Of a DNA stretch of 64,000 bases, positions 53,000-61,189 are shown piece by piece; the stretch's first letter is position 1, and each line of letters starts with the position of its first letter. A program made the translations under genes and the position numbers. The DNA comes from Patulibacter sp040675535 (GTDB lineage: Bacteria > Actinomycetota > Thermoleophilia > Solirubrobacterales > Solirubrobacteraceae), in NCBI RefSeq assembly GCF_040675535.1, contig NZ_JBFAPC010000006.1, positions 1-64,000 of the forward strand. Reading direction: 5' to 3'. The notes under the pieces are model-generated. The model searched no databases. It had not been told where the DNA came from and worked only from the letters and a program-made list of their open reading frames with translations.

Positions 53000-53368
53000 C
53001 TCAGCGGTTGTTCTGCCACCCGCCGCGCGTCACCGCGAGCGGCGTCAGCGAGGAGTCGCAGCCGATGACCGGCGCCATCGCCGTCAACGTCGGCGTGAAG
53101 CCCATCTTGTACGTGTCGGAGCCGTTCTCGTGGAGCGCGACGACCACGCCGGCGCCGAGGTTGCCGAGCAGCCCGGACGTCGACTTGCTGTCGAACGGGG
53201 AGAAGAAGCTGACGTCCTCGTCGTGCGTCTCCAGAGACGTGCGGGCCGCTCAGCCGGATGCTGCCCAGGGACGTCGGGAGTCCGATGACCGAGGCCAGGG
53301 GCCTCCTCGGCGACGAACGTCCCGGTCGCGGCCGCGAGTGGGGACAGGGCGTTCTCGCGAGCGATCAT
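53000..53368 (-). pseudogene. Frameshifted small gene of unknown function
   Basis: ATG 53368 has an excellent Shine-Dalgarno (GGAGGAGGGA) and reads MIARENALSPLAAATGTFVA. The coding pattern then moves to a second frame (ASVIGLPTSLGSIRLSGPHV), then a third (ETHDEDVSFFSPFDSKSTSG, GVVVALHENGSDTYKMGFTP) ending at TGA 53,000. All three segments have high third-position G/C in turn, so two frameshifts break one gene of about 120 codons. The family is not recognised. Confidence 0.55.
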
Positions 53369-53713
53369 GGGTCCCTCCTCCGGCGGGGGCGGCGAGCCGC
53401 GTCTCCCTCGATCGGGGGTCGCGCCGGGAGCGACGTCGACGCCCGCGCGGCCGCGGTCCGTACCCGCCGGTGACGGCGAGAAACCGCTGCACGCCAGCGG
53501 TGTCCCGGGCGCCGCGAGCGGCAACGCGACGCGCCGTGCGACGCGTACCCGGAGAGGCCCCCGAGGGGTCCTACCCCCCCTTTCTGCGCACACAGACCAC
53601 TGAGAGGGGGGAGGTTCCTCCGTACTCGCGCCCGTAGCGTCTGGTCACTGTTGATGAGGTTCGGATCGAGCGCCCTGGAGGCGCTCGGACGGGCCCGGTC
53701 CTGAGGAGAAGGT
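53369..53713. other. Intergenic region upstream of SCP2 gene
   Basis: This 345-nt divergent gap has an imperfect CCCCCCTTTCT / AGAGGGGGG inverted repeat near 53,574-53,618. TAGCGT at about 53,634 could be the -10 of the SCP2/acyl-CoA dehydrogenase operon, giving a leader of about 75 nt. No coding sequence is seen. Confidence 0.4.
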
Positions 53714-54133
53714 GTGAGCGTGACTGCGTTCAAGGATGCCGATGAGGTCTACGAGTACATCGGCGGCATGTTCGATACGGCGACGAAGACGCCGGCCTTC
53801 ATCGAGGCGACCGAGGGCACGAGCCTCGTCATCCTGATCAAGCAGACGAACCCGGATGCGGCGATCCTCGTCGACTTCCCGGGGCAGAGCGTGAAGACGG
53901 GCGACGAGGCGCTGGCGGGGAAGTCGACCGTGCAGCTGCGGATGTCGTCGGACAACGCGAACAAGTTCTGGCAGGGCAAGTTGAACTTCACGCTGGCGAT
54001 GGCCCAGCGGAAGGTGAAGCTCGACGGCAAGCGCTCCGTGGCGCTCAAGCTCCTGCCCCTCACCGAGGGCTTGTTCGACACCTACAAGCAGCGCCTGAAG
54101 GACACCGGTCGCGACGACCTCCTCGTCGGCTGA
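53714..54133 (+). CDS. SCP2 sterol-binding domain protein
   Basis: The product is 139 aa from GTG 53714 (GAGGAGA upstream; GTG 53720 is also possible). It has the single-domain SCP2 layout: TSLVILIKQTNPDAAILVDF, then KSTVQLRMSSDNANKFWQGK and LNFTLAMAQRKVKLDG. SCP2 proteins bind acyl-CoA or sterol-like lipids in the cytosol. The acyl-CoA dehydrogenase starts 47 nt downstream, so this may present its substrate. Confidence 0.85.
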   Translation: MSVTAFKDADEVYEYIGGMFDTATKTPAFIEATEGTSLVILIKQTNPDAAILVDFPGQSVKTGDEALAGKSTVQLRMSSDNANKFWQGKLNFTLAMAQRKVKLDGKRSVALKLLPLTEGLFDTYKQRLKDTGRDDLLVG

Positions 54134-54179
54134 CCGCCCGCCACCAACGCCCCGAACCACCCGAGACGGAACTGAACCC

Positions 54180-55472
54180 ATGGCTTCCACCCAGACCGAC
54201 GACTACCAGGCCCCGACGTCCGACGCGTCCTTCGACGCCTCGCTGAGCGACACCGACTTCGACGCGCTCTTCGAGCAGGCCGAGGAGCTCTCGCAGTACT
54301 TCCGCGAGATCGGCCCGGAGTACGACAAGAAGAACACCTTCGCGTTCCCGACGATCGAGAAGTTCAAGGCCACGGACCTCGGTGGCCTCTCGGTCCCGAA
54401 GAAGTTCGGCGGCGCCGGCGGCAGCCTGCTGCAGACGTCGAAGGTCATCTCCGAGCTCTCCAAGGGCGACTCGGCGATCACCCTCGCGTACAACATGCAC
54501 TACATCATGGTCGGCATCGCCGGCGGCCTGATGAGCGACGAGCAGAACGACTACTGGCTCGGCCGCGTCGTCAAGAACAAGGAGCTCATGTTCGGGCCCT
54601 TCTCCGAGAAGCGCGCCGGCTTCTCGGGCCTGGCCGACATGAAGGCCATCCCGCAGGAGGGTGGCGGCTGGAAGATCTACGGCACCAAGACGTGGGGCAC
54701 GCTCTGCGACGCCGCCACGATCATCACGACCAACGCCACGATCACGGACAAGGACGGCAACCTGCCGGACACGTTCGAGGAGCGCGTCGCCGCGGAGTCC
54801 TTCTTCATCCAGGACTTCAACTTCGACCCGGACACCCTGCAGGGCGACGGCTTCCACGTCGAGCGGACCTGGGACTCCCTGGGCATGCACGCCACGGGCA
54901 CGCACACGATCGTGTTCGACGGCTTCTTCATCCCGGAGTCGGGCTTCATCTGCGAGTGGCGCACCGGCGCGTTCGGCGTCCTCGAGTGGGCGTCCCTGAT
55001 GTTCGCCTCGATCTACCTCGGCATGCAGGCCCGGGTGCTCGAGGAGTCCATCAAGGTCCTCTCGAAGAAGACCCTGGGCGCCGTCTTCGGCGCCACGGTC
55101 GCCGCGGACGTCAAGGTCGCCGGCGTCGGCCACATCATCGACGGCGTCGGTGACATGGCCTCGCGCTACGAGATCTCCCGTCGGACGCTCTACCGCACCT
55201 GCGAGGAGGTCACGCTCGGTCTGGACGACGACTGGCCGATCGAGCTGCGCTTCCCGTACATCGGGCTGGCGAAGACCTTCATCGCCGAGAACGTCATGCA
55301 CATGACGAAGCACGCGATGTCGATGGTCGGCGGCATGTCCTTCCGTCGCGGCATGATCTTCGAGCGCCTCTACCGCGACTCGGCCGCCTCGCTGTTCCAG
55401 CCGCTCAACGGCGACCAGGGCCGCACCTACATCGGTGAGTACCTGCTGCAGCCGGAAGAGCTCGAGGACTAG
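54180..55472 (+). CDS. Acyl-CoA dehydrogenase family protein
   Basis: The product is 430 aa. Helical N-terminal (about 25-140), middle beta (about 145-260; FGPFSEKRAGFSGLADM, GWKIYGTKTWGTLC) and C-terminal helical (about 280-430) domains match the fold. The usual catalytic Glu after the RLYRDSAA motif is not found (SLFQPLNGD follows), so it may act like DszC/hydroxylase-type members or use another base. It binds FAD and probably a CoA ester. It follows the SCP2 gene in an operon, ending in a strong terminator. Confidence 0.85.
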   Translation: MASTQTDDYQAPTSDASFDASLSDTDFDALFEQAEELSQYFREIGPEYDKKNTFAFPTIEKFKATDLGGLSVPKKFGGAGGSLLQTSKVISELSKGDSAITLAYNMHYIMVGIAGGLMSDEQNDYWLGRVVKNKELMFGPFSEKRAGFSGLADMKAIPQEGGGWKIYGTKTWGTLCDAATIITTNATITDKDGNLPDTFEERVAAESFFIQDFNFDPDTLQGDGFHVERTWDSLGMHATGTHTIVFDGFFIPESGFICEWRTGAFGVLEWASLMFASIYLGMQARVLEESIKVLSKKTLGAVFGATVAADVKVAGVGHIIDGVGDMASRYEISRRTLYRTCEEVTLGLDDDWPIELRFPYIGLAKTFIAENVMHMTKHAMSMVGGMSFRRGMIFERLYRDSAASLFQPLNGDQGRTYIGEYLLQPEELED

Positions 55473-55495
55473 GACCCCGCAACACCTCGAGTGGC

Positions 55496-55530
55496 CACCG
55501 GCCCCGTCCTCTTCGAGGGCGGGGCCGGTG
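55496..55530 (+). terminator. Terminator after SCP2/acyl-CoA dehydrogenase operon
   Basis: A 14-bp stem (CACCGGCCCCGTCC with GGGCGGGGCCGGTG, one mismatch) and 7-nt loop lie 24 nt after the stop. Confidence 0.8.
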
Positions 55531-55714
55531 TCGTCTCCGGGGACGGCGAACAGACGCCGAGCAGGATCCGATCTTCCGATGGGTGGATCCAAGAGGGCCG
55601 GTTGTTCGACATCGGTCGAACCTGGGCGACTCCGGGCGAACGTACGCTCGATCGGATCGGTTCGGCCGCCCTCGCGGCCCGCCGACGAGCCACCCCATCC
55701 CCGGAGTTCTCCTC

Positions 55715-58700
55715 GTGTCCGAATCAGCACCAGCCGGCGGCCGCGCCCGCCGCCGCGCGGTCCGCGCCGGCGCGACGCTCGCGGTCTCCGCGATCGCCGC
55801 CGTCGCCGCCACCGCGCCCGCCTCGGCCGTCAACACGGTCTCGACCGCCAACGGCGCCGCGTGGCAGATCCACGACGCCGCCTCGCCCGCGCTCGACACC
55901 GGCAGCGTCCGCGCCATCAGCGACAACGCCTTCTACGGCTTCGGCGGCATCAAGGTCCGCGTCGGCAGCGTGCCGTCCTCGGACCCGACCGCGGCGTTCA
56001 ACGGCGAGACGATCCGCGGCTTCGGCCTCGAGTTCGACGGGATCGACAGCTTCGCCACGACCCACGCGGTGCGCCTCGGCGGCATCCAGATCAGCCGGGC
56101 GATCAAGGTCGGCACCGCCGGAAACTGGACCCGGTGGGTGGACAGCTTCCGCAACACGACCGACCAGGACATCGCGGTCGAGGTCTCGTTCGGCGGCACC
56201 GCCGGCCTGAACACCACGGGCCAGCAGAGCCAGGTCGTCGCGACCTCCAGCGGCGACACCACGGTCGCGGCCAACGACTCGTGGGCCGAGGTCGCCAACT
56301 CGGCGGCCGCCGGTCCCGCCACCCGCGGACCGCACGCGGTCGTCCTCGGCACCGCGTCGTACAGCGCGACGACGTTCGCCACCGGCAACCAGCAGCGCAA
56401 CCCGTTCTCGACCGCGCTGCCGACGGCCGGCCTCGACGCCAACTTCTACGGCTACAAGAACACGATCGTCGTGCCGGCGGGCAAGACCGTGTCGCTCCTG
56501 CACTACGTGGTCGCCGGGCGCAGCGAGAACGCCGGCACCGCGGGTACGCAGATCACGACGGTGCGCAACACCGCCGTCGGGCTTGCCGCGACGCCCAACC
56601 TCGACGACCTCAGCACCGGCCTGCGCTGCACGATCATCAACTTCAACGTGGCGACGACCCCGGGCTTCGACCCGGCGGCCTGCGCGACGGCGAAGGTCCC
56701 GGAGATCCACCCGCCCGTCCCCGTCGAGAAGCACGTCACGACCTCGGACTACGACGTCGTCGACAAGCCGATCACGCAGCTCCTGGCCGACATGAAGTCC
56801 GGCGTGACGACCTCCCAGGAGATCACGCGCGGCTACCTGGACCGGATCAACGCCTACGACACCGGCGCGTTCGGGTTCCACGCGTTCATCCGCGTCGCCG
56901 ACGACGCGATGGCGCAGGCGAAGGCCGCGGACGAGGAGCGGGCAACGGGCTCCACGCTCCCGCTGCTCGGCGTCCCGGTGTCGCTGAAGGACCTCTACGA
57001 CACGAAGGACCTGCCGACGACCGACGGCACCCTCGCCCTGAAGGACTGGCAGCCGAAGAAGGACGCCTTCCAGGTCGCCCGCCTGCGCGCCGCCGGCGCC
57101 GTGATCCTCGGCAAGGCGAACCTCTCGGAGTTCGCGAACTCCGGCAGCTACAGCGACTCCGGCTTCGGCATGACCGCCAACGCGTTCGGTCCGTCGAAGT
57201 CGTCGCTCGGCTCCTCGGGCGGCCCCGCCGTGTCGACCGCGCTCAGCATGGCCGGCTTCGCGATGGGCACCCAGACGGGCGTCTCGCTCTACGCGCCGTC
57301 GACCGGCGCGAGCCTCGTGTCGCTGCGCGGCACCGACGGCATCTCGTCGGGCTCCGGCGTCATGCCGCTGACCTACCTGCAGGACTTCGAGGGCCCGATC
57401 GCCCGCACCACGAGCGACATCGCCACGATCCTGAACGTCACGACCGGCACCGACCCGGGCGACCCCGCGACGGTCCACGCGGACGCCGACGCCAAGCGGC
57501 CGGCCGACTGGACGGCGTCGCTGGACAAGGACGCGCTGCAGGGCAAGAAGATCGGCTACGTCGACGCGTCGTTCGACGGCCTGCCGTCGAACTACAGCTA
57601 CGGTCAGGACGACGGCACCGCCGCCGCCGTGAAGGCGCGCTTCGCCGACCTCGTGGCGGCCGGCGCGACGATGGTGCCGATGACCGTCGCCGCCCCGAGC
57701 CAGTCGACCTCGGTGCCCGGCGGGTTCGGCAACCGCAGCCGCACCGAGGAGGGCTGGCAGAGCTACTGGGAGGACCAGGTGAACCCGCCCTTCAGGACGG
57801 CGTCGGGCATCCTCTCCTCGCCGAAGAACCTGCCCTACAACCGCGGCACGCAGGCGCCCGCACCGCGCCTGACCACGGACGACGTCGACAAGGTGATCGC
57901 CGCCCGCGACGACGCGAAGGCGCGCTACAAGGCGTGGATGGACGACGCCGGCGTCGACGCGGTGGTCTACCCGGGCTTCCGCTCCGACGTCTACGACAAC
58001 GACGGCGCCCAGACGCTGTCGTCGGACCGCGGCACGAACGTGCCGACGTCCAACGTCGGCCTGCCGACGCTGATCCTGCCGGTCGGCGCCAGCCCGCACG
58101 GCAACCCGATCTCGATGCAGATCGTGGGCCGGGCGTTCGACGACGCCGAGGTGCTCGGCTTCGGCTACGCGCTCGAGCAGCAGCTGGGCGGCAAGGGCCA
58201 CCTGCTGTCGAGCTACGCGCCGCCGCTGCCGTACGACCCGACGGCGACGCCGACGGACCCGGTGATCACGACGCCGGAGGCGCCGACCACGACGTCCCCG
58301 ACGGAGAAGCCGACCGAGACGGCGCCGCCCGCGGCCCTGGCCGCCCCGGCCGCCCCGGCCGCGCCCGCCGCGCCGACGGCCCCGGTGACCCCGGCGAAGG
58401 CCGCGCCGTTGCGGACCGTCCGCGTGTCGACCCGCGGGGTCCGGCTGGACCGCCAGGGTCGCTTCGCGGTCACGGTCTCGTGCGCCAAGGGCGTCTCGAG
58501 CTGCAAGGTCCACGTCCTCGTCAAGCGCGGCTCGAGCCCCGTCGCGACGAAGACGATCACGATCAAGCCGGGCCGCTCGGTCCGGCTGCTGGCCCGGCCG
58601 AACGCGGCGATGCGCCGCGCGCTGCTCCGCGGCCACACGGCCACGGTCCGGGTGTCGCTCTCCGGCACCGGGCTGAAGGCGACCTCCGCGTCGCTGAAGG

Positions 58701-58717
58701 TCAGCCCGCGGAGGTGA
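55715..58717 (+). CDS. Secreted amidase (amidase-signature family) with N- and C-terminal beta modules
   Basis: The product is 1,000 aa from GTG 55715 (GGAG 9 nt upstream). A signal peptide ends near residue 37 (TAPASA). A beta domain of unknown type covers about 40-330. The amidase domain (about 350-835) keeps the Ser-cisSer-Lys triad: K425 (SLKDLYDTKD), GSSGG at 499-503 and S524 (TGVSLYAPS). A Thr/Pro/Ala linker (about 845-900) leads to an Ig-like tail (TVRVSTRGVRLDRQGRFAV). It should hydrolyse an amide outside the cell. Large perfect hairpin follows. Confidence 0.88.
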   Translation: MSESAPAGGRARRRAVRAGATLAVSAIAAVAATAPASAVNTVSTANGAAWQIHDAASPALDTGSVRAISDNAFYGFGGIKVRVGSVPSSDPTAAFNGETIRGFGLEFDGIDSFATTHAVRLGGIQISRAIKVGTAGNWTRWVDSFRNTTDQDIAVEVSFGGTAGLNTTGQQSQVVATSSGDTTVAANDSWAEVANSAAAGPATRGPHAVVLGTASYSATTFATGNQQRNPFSTALPTAGLDANFYGYKNTIVVPAGKTVSLLHYVVAGRSENAGTAGTQITTVRNTAVGLAATPNLDDLSTGLRCTIINFNVATTPGFDPAACATAKVPEIHPPVPVEKHVTTSDYDVVDKPITQLLADMKSGVTTSQEITRGYLDRINAYDTGAFGFHAFIRVADDAMAQAKAADEERATGSTLPLLGVPVSLKDLYDTKDLPTTDGTLALKDWQPKKDAFQVARLRAAGAVILGKANLSEFANSGSYSDSGFGMTANAFGPSKSSLGSSGGPAVSTALSMAGFAMGTQTGVSLYAPSTGASLVSLRGTDGISSGSGVMPLTYLQDFEGPIARTTSDIATILNVTTGTDPGDPATVHADADAKRPADWTASLDKDALQGKKIGYVDASFDGLPSNYSYGQDDGTAAAVKARFADLVAAGATMVPMTVAAPSQSTSVPGGFGNRSRTEEGWQSYWEDQVNPPFRTASGILSSPKNLPYNRGTQAPAPRLTTDDVDKVIAARDDAKARYKAWMDDAGVDAVVYPGFRSDVYDNDGAQTLSSDRGTNVPTSNVGLPTLILPVGASPHGNPISMQIVGRAFDDAEVLGFGYALEQQLGGKGHLLSSYAPPLPYDPTATPTDPVITTPEAPTTTSPTEKPTETAPPAALAAPAAPAAPAAPTAPVTPAKAAPLRTVRVSTRGVRLDRQGRFAVTVSCAKGVSSCKVHVLVKRGSSPVATKTITIKPGRSVRLLARPNAAMRRALLRGHTATVRVSLSGTGLKATSASLKVSPRR

Positions 58718-58723
58718 GCCGGT

Positions 58724-58763
58724 GACGTCCCGGGGCGCGGCGGTCGCCGCGCCCCGGGACGTC
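58724..58763. terminator. Bidirectional terminator between amidase and amt
   Basis: A perfect 19-bp stem (GACGTCCCGGGGCGCGGCG and its complement) with a 2-nt centre starts 7 nt after the amidase stop, between convergent genes. Confidence 0.85.
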
Positions 58764-58828
58764 GCGGGGCCACGTGCCCCGCCGAACCGGCCCCGGCCTC
58801 GCGGACGGCGGGGCCGACGTCGCGGGGC

Positions 58829-60103
58829 TCAGACCCGCGGGCTGCGTCCCGCCCCGGAGCCGAGCCCGATGAGGATCGCGCCCTCGCCCGAGGCGTAGGC
58901 CTCCTCGCCGTGGTGCGTCAGGTCCATGCCGAGGGCTTCCTCGTTGTCGGTCCCGCGCAGCGGCATCAGGAGGCCGAGGCCCTTGATCAGCAGCCAGGTC
59001 ATCCCGAACGCGTACGCGGGGCCGGCGAGGACCGCGACGACCTGCGACCAGAGCTGGCCCGCGTCGCCGTAGAAGAGGCCGTTGCCGGCGCCGTCGTTCC
59101 ACGACGCCTGGGCGACGAAGCCGATCAGGAGCGTGCCGGTCAGGCCGGCGACGCCGTGCGCGCTGAGCACGTCGAGCGTCTCGTCGACGCGCGTGCGCGG
59201 GCGCCAGAGGATCGCGAAGTAGCAGGGGAACGCGGCCGCGGCCCCGATGGCGAGCGCCCAGCCCGGGCTGACGTAGCCGCCGGCCGGGGTGATCGCCACG
59301 CAGCCGACGACGACGGCGGTGGCGGCGCCGATCGCGGTGGCCTGGCGGCCGCGCACGAGGTCCAGCACGATCCAGACGACGAGGGTCGCGGCGGGGGCCA
59401 GGAGCGTGTTGACGAACGCCAGGATCCCGGGCTTGCCGATGCCGAAGGCGCTGCCGCCGTTGAAGCCGAACCAGCCGAACCACAGCAGGCCGGCGCCGAC
59501 CAGCACGTACATCGCGTTGTGCGGGACCAGCGCCTGGCGTCCGTAGTCCTTGCGCGGGCGCACGACGAGCGCGGCCGCGAGCGCCGAGAAGCCCGAGCCC
59601 ATCTCGACCGGCACGCCGCCGGCGAAGTCGAGGGTGCCCTGCTGCTGCAGCCACCCGCCGCCGAACGCCCAGTGCGCGAGGACCGCGTAGACCAGGACCG
59701 ACCACAGGGTCGCGAAGATCAGGAACGGCACGAACCGCATGCGCTCGACGACCGCGCCGGCCACGAGCGCCACGGTGATGATGCAGAACGTCGCCTGGAA
59801 GGCGAAGAACACGAGCTCGGGGATCTTCGTACCCGCGCGCGGCGCGAACGTCACGTCGTGCATGAACGCGTGGCCGAGCCCGCCGACGATGGAGCCGTCG
59901 CCGTCGAAGGCCAGCGAGTAGCCGACGGTCGCCCAGGTCACGGTCGCGAGGCCAGTCGCGGCGAGGCACATCATGAAGGTGTTCAGCGTGTTCTTCTCGC
60001 GGACGAGGCCGGCGTAGAAGAGGCCGAGCGCCGGCGTCATCAGCAGGACGAGCGCCGTCGCGGTCAGCATCCAGGCGGTGTCGCCCGTGTCGATCCCCGG
60101 CAT
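58829..60103 (-). CDS. amt: Ammonium transporter
   Basis: The product is 424 aa with 11 predicted membrane helices. The twin-His pore is intact (LAHWAFGGG and SAHGVAG), and family signatures GDTAWMLTATALVLLMTPAL and WFGFNGGSAFG are present. It conducts ammonium into the cell. Its ATG shares one base with the glnK stop (TGATG), so the two are translated together, glnK first. The C-terminal tail with HHGEEAYAS is the PII contact region. Confidence 0.95.
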   Translation of the reverse strand: MPGIDTGDTAWMLTATALVLLMTPALGLFYAGLVREKNTLNTFMMCLAATGLATVTWATVGYSLAFDGDGSIVGGLGHAFMHDVTFAPRAGTKIPELVFFAFQATFCIITVALVAGAVVERMRFVPFLIFATLWSVLVYAVLAHWAFGGGWLQQQGTLDFAGGVPVEMGSGFSALAAALVVRPRKDYGRQALVPHNAMYVLVGAGLLWFGWFGFNGGSAFGIGKPGILAFVNTLLAPAATLVVWIVLDLVRGRQATAIGAATAVVVGCVAITPAGGYVSPGWALAIGAAAAFPCYFAILWRPRTRVDETLDVLSAHGVAGLTGTLLIGFVAQASWNDGAGNGLFYGDAGQLWSQVVAVLAGPAYAFGMTWLLIKGLGLLMPLRGTDNEEALGMDLTHHGEEAYASGEGAILIGLGSGAGRSPRV

Positions 60104-60453
60104 CAGGACTTGGGGCTCACGGCGTCGACGTCGCGCTCGCCCGTGCGGATGCGGACGGCCTCCGTCAGGTCGTGCACGAAGATCTTGCCGTCGCCGACCT
60201 CGCCCGTGCGACCCGCGGCGCAGATCGCCTCGATCGTCGTCTCGACGACGTCGTCGGAGACCGCGACCTCGAAGCGGACCTTGTCCTCCAGGCCCATCTT
60301 CACCTGCGTGCCACGGTAGGTCTCGACCCGATCGAGCTCTCCTCCGTGGCCCTGGATCCGGCTGAGCGACACCCCGCGGATCTCGGCGCGGTAGAGCGCC
60401 TCGAGCACGTCGTTGGTCTTCTCGGGCCGGACGATGCCGATGACGAGTTTCAC
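60103..60453 (-). CDS. glnK: PII nitrogen regulatory protein (GlnK type) lacking Tyr51
   Basis: The product is 116 aa from GTG 60453; TAGTGT ends 7 nt before it, so the transcript is leaderless. KLVIGIVRPEKTNDVLEAL, the T-loop ETYRGTQVKMG and the B-loop/C-loop TGEVGDGKIFV are PII signatures. Position 51, normally the Tyr modified by uridylylation or adenylylation, is Val. It probably controls Amt by direct binding of ATP/ADP/2-oxoglutarate only. Overlap with amt supports that role. Confidence 0.92.
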   Translation of the reverse strand: MKLVIGIVRPEKTNDVLEALYRAEIRGVSLSRIQGHGGELDRVETYRGTQVKMGLEDKVRFEVAVSDDVVETTIEAICAAGRTGEVGDGKIFVHDLTEAVRIRTGERDVDAVSPKS

Positions 60454-60694
60454 GCGCGAGACACTAGCCACCCGCGTGTTCCCGCGACTTCGGGGCGTAC
60501 GCCGTGAGCGGCGAGGCGCCAGGTCCGCCGGGCGCGCCGCGACGTGCTCCGCGCCGCCGCACCGGGCCGGGGGCCCGGCGCCGACGATCGATCGGCGGAC
60601 GAGGCCGGATGAACGTCCGTGTGGGACGCTCGGCCCTCGTGGTCGCGGCCGGTGAACGCCGGTTCCGTCCTGGACACCGTCTACGTTGCTCGCG

Positions 60695-60946
60695 ATGCGT
60701 CGACATCACGAGCGCCTGAGGACCGGTGACCGCGTCGATCTCCCGCGGCACGACGCCCACGGCGTCGTGGTCGAGGTGCTGGGCCGCGAGACGGTCCGCG
60801 TCTTCCGCGACGGTGCGCTCGAGGTCCACGAGGTCGGCCGGTATTGCGTGCTCCTGGGCAGCGGCCGGACGGTCGTCGTCAACGACGGCGGGGGACGCAT
60901 CGCGCGCGCGGCGGCGCCGCCGGCGCGCGAGGTCGAGTCGCAGTAG
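60695..60946 (+). CDS. Small hypothetical SH3/beta-barrel-like protein
   Basis: The product is 83 aa from ATG 60695; TACGTT (60682-60687) ends 7 nt before it. It is beta-rich (GDRVDLPRHDAHGVVVEVLG, TVRVFRDGALEVHEV) and may be a small barrel that binds nucleic acid or protein. No family is recognised. It is divergent from glnK. Confidence 0.55.
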   Translation: MRRHHERLRTGDRVDLPRHDAHGVVVEVLGRETVRVFRDGALEVHEVGRYCVLLGSGRTVVVNDGGGRIARAAAPPAREVESQ

Positions 60947-61025
60947 CGGGCCGCCCGGGACGCGGGACGTCCCGCGTCGCGGAGGGTCCGACGCGGACCG
61001 GCGCCGTCCCGGGCGGCGCCCGTCG

Positions 61026-61139
61026 TCAGCCGAGGATGCCGGCGACGTGGAGGACGACCGCGGCCAGCACCGCTGCCCAGCCCAGGCCCATCCCGATGCT
61101 GACGCGCTCGGTCGGCGTCCAGTGCCGGGGGTGCTTCAC
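61026..61139 (-). CDS. Small single-helix membrane microprotein
   Basis: The product is 37 aa from GTG 61139. A basic, polar N-terminus (VKHPRHWTPTERVS) leads to one membrane helix (IGMGLGWAAVLAAVVLHVAG). No Shine-Dalgarno is evident; GACGAT 6 nt upstream may be a -10 box. It lies 50 nt after the acyl-CoA ligase gene on the same strand. Confidence 0.5.
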   Translation of the reverse strand: MKHPRHWTPTERVSIGMGLGWAAVLAAVVLHVAGILG

Positions 61140-61189
61140 CCGCTGATCGTCGCAGGCCCGGCGGCGTGGTCCGCCGGGCGGCGCGCGGG

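Noticed and set aside
58838..58860. Possible second terminator after amt
   Set aside because: The GGCCCC/GGGGCC pairing is only a composition effect; the 19-bp stem at 58724 already explains termination.
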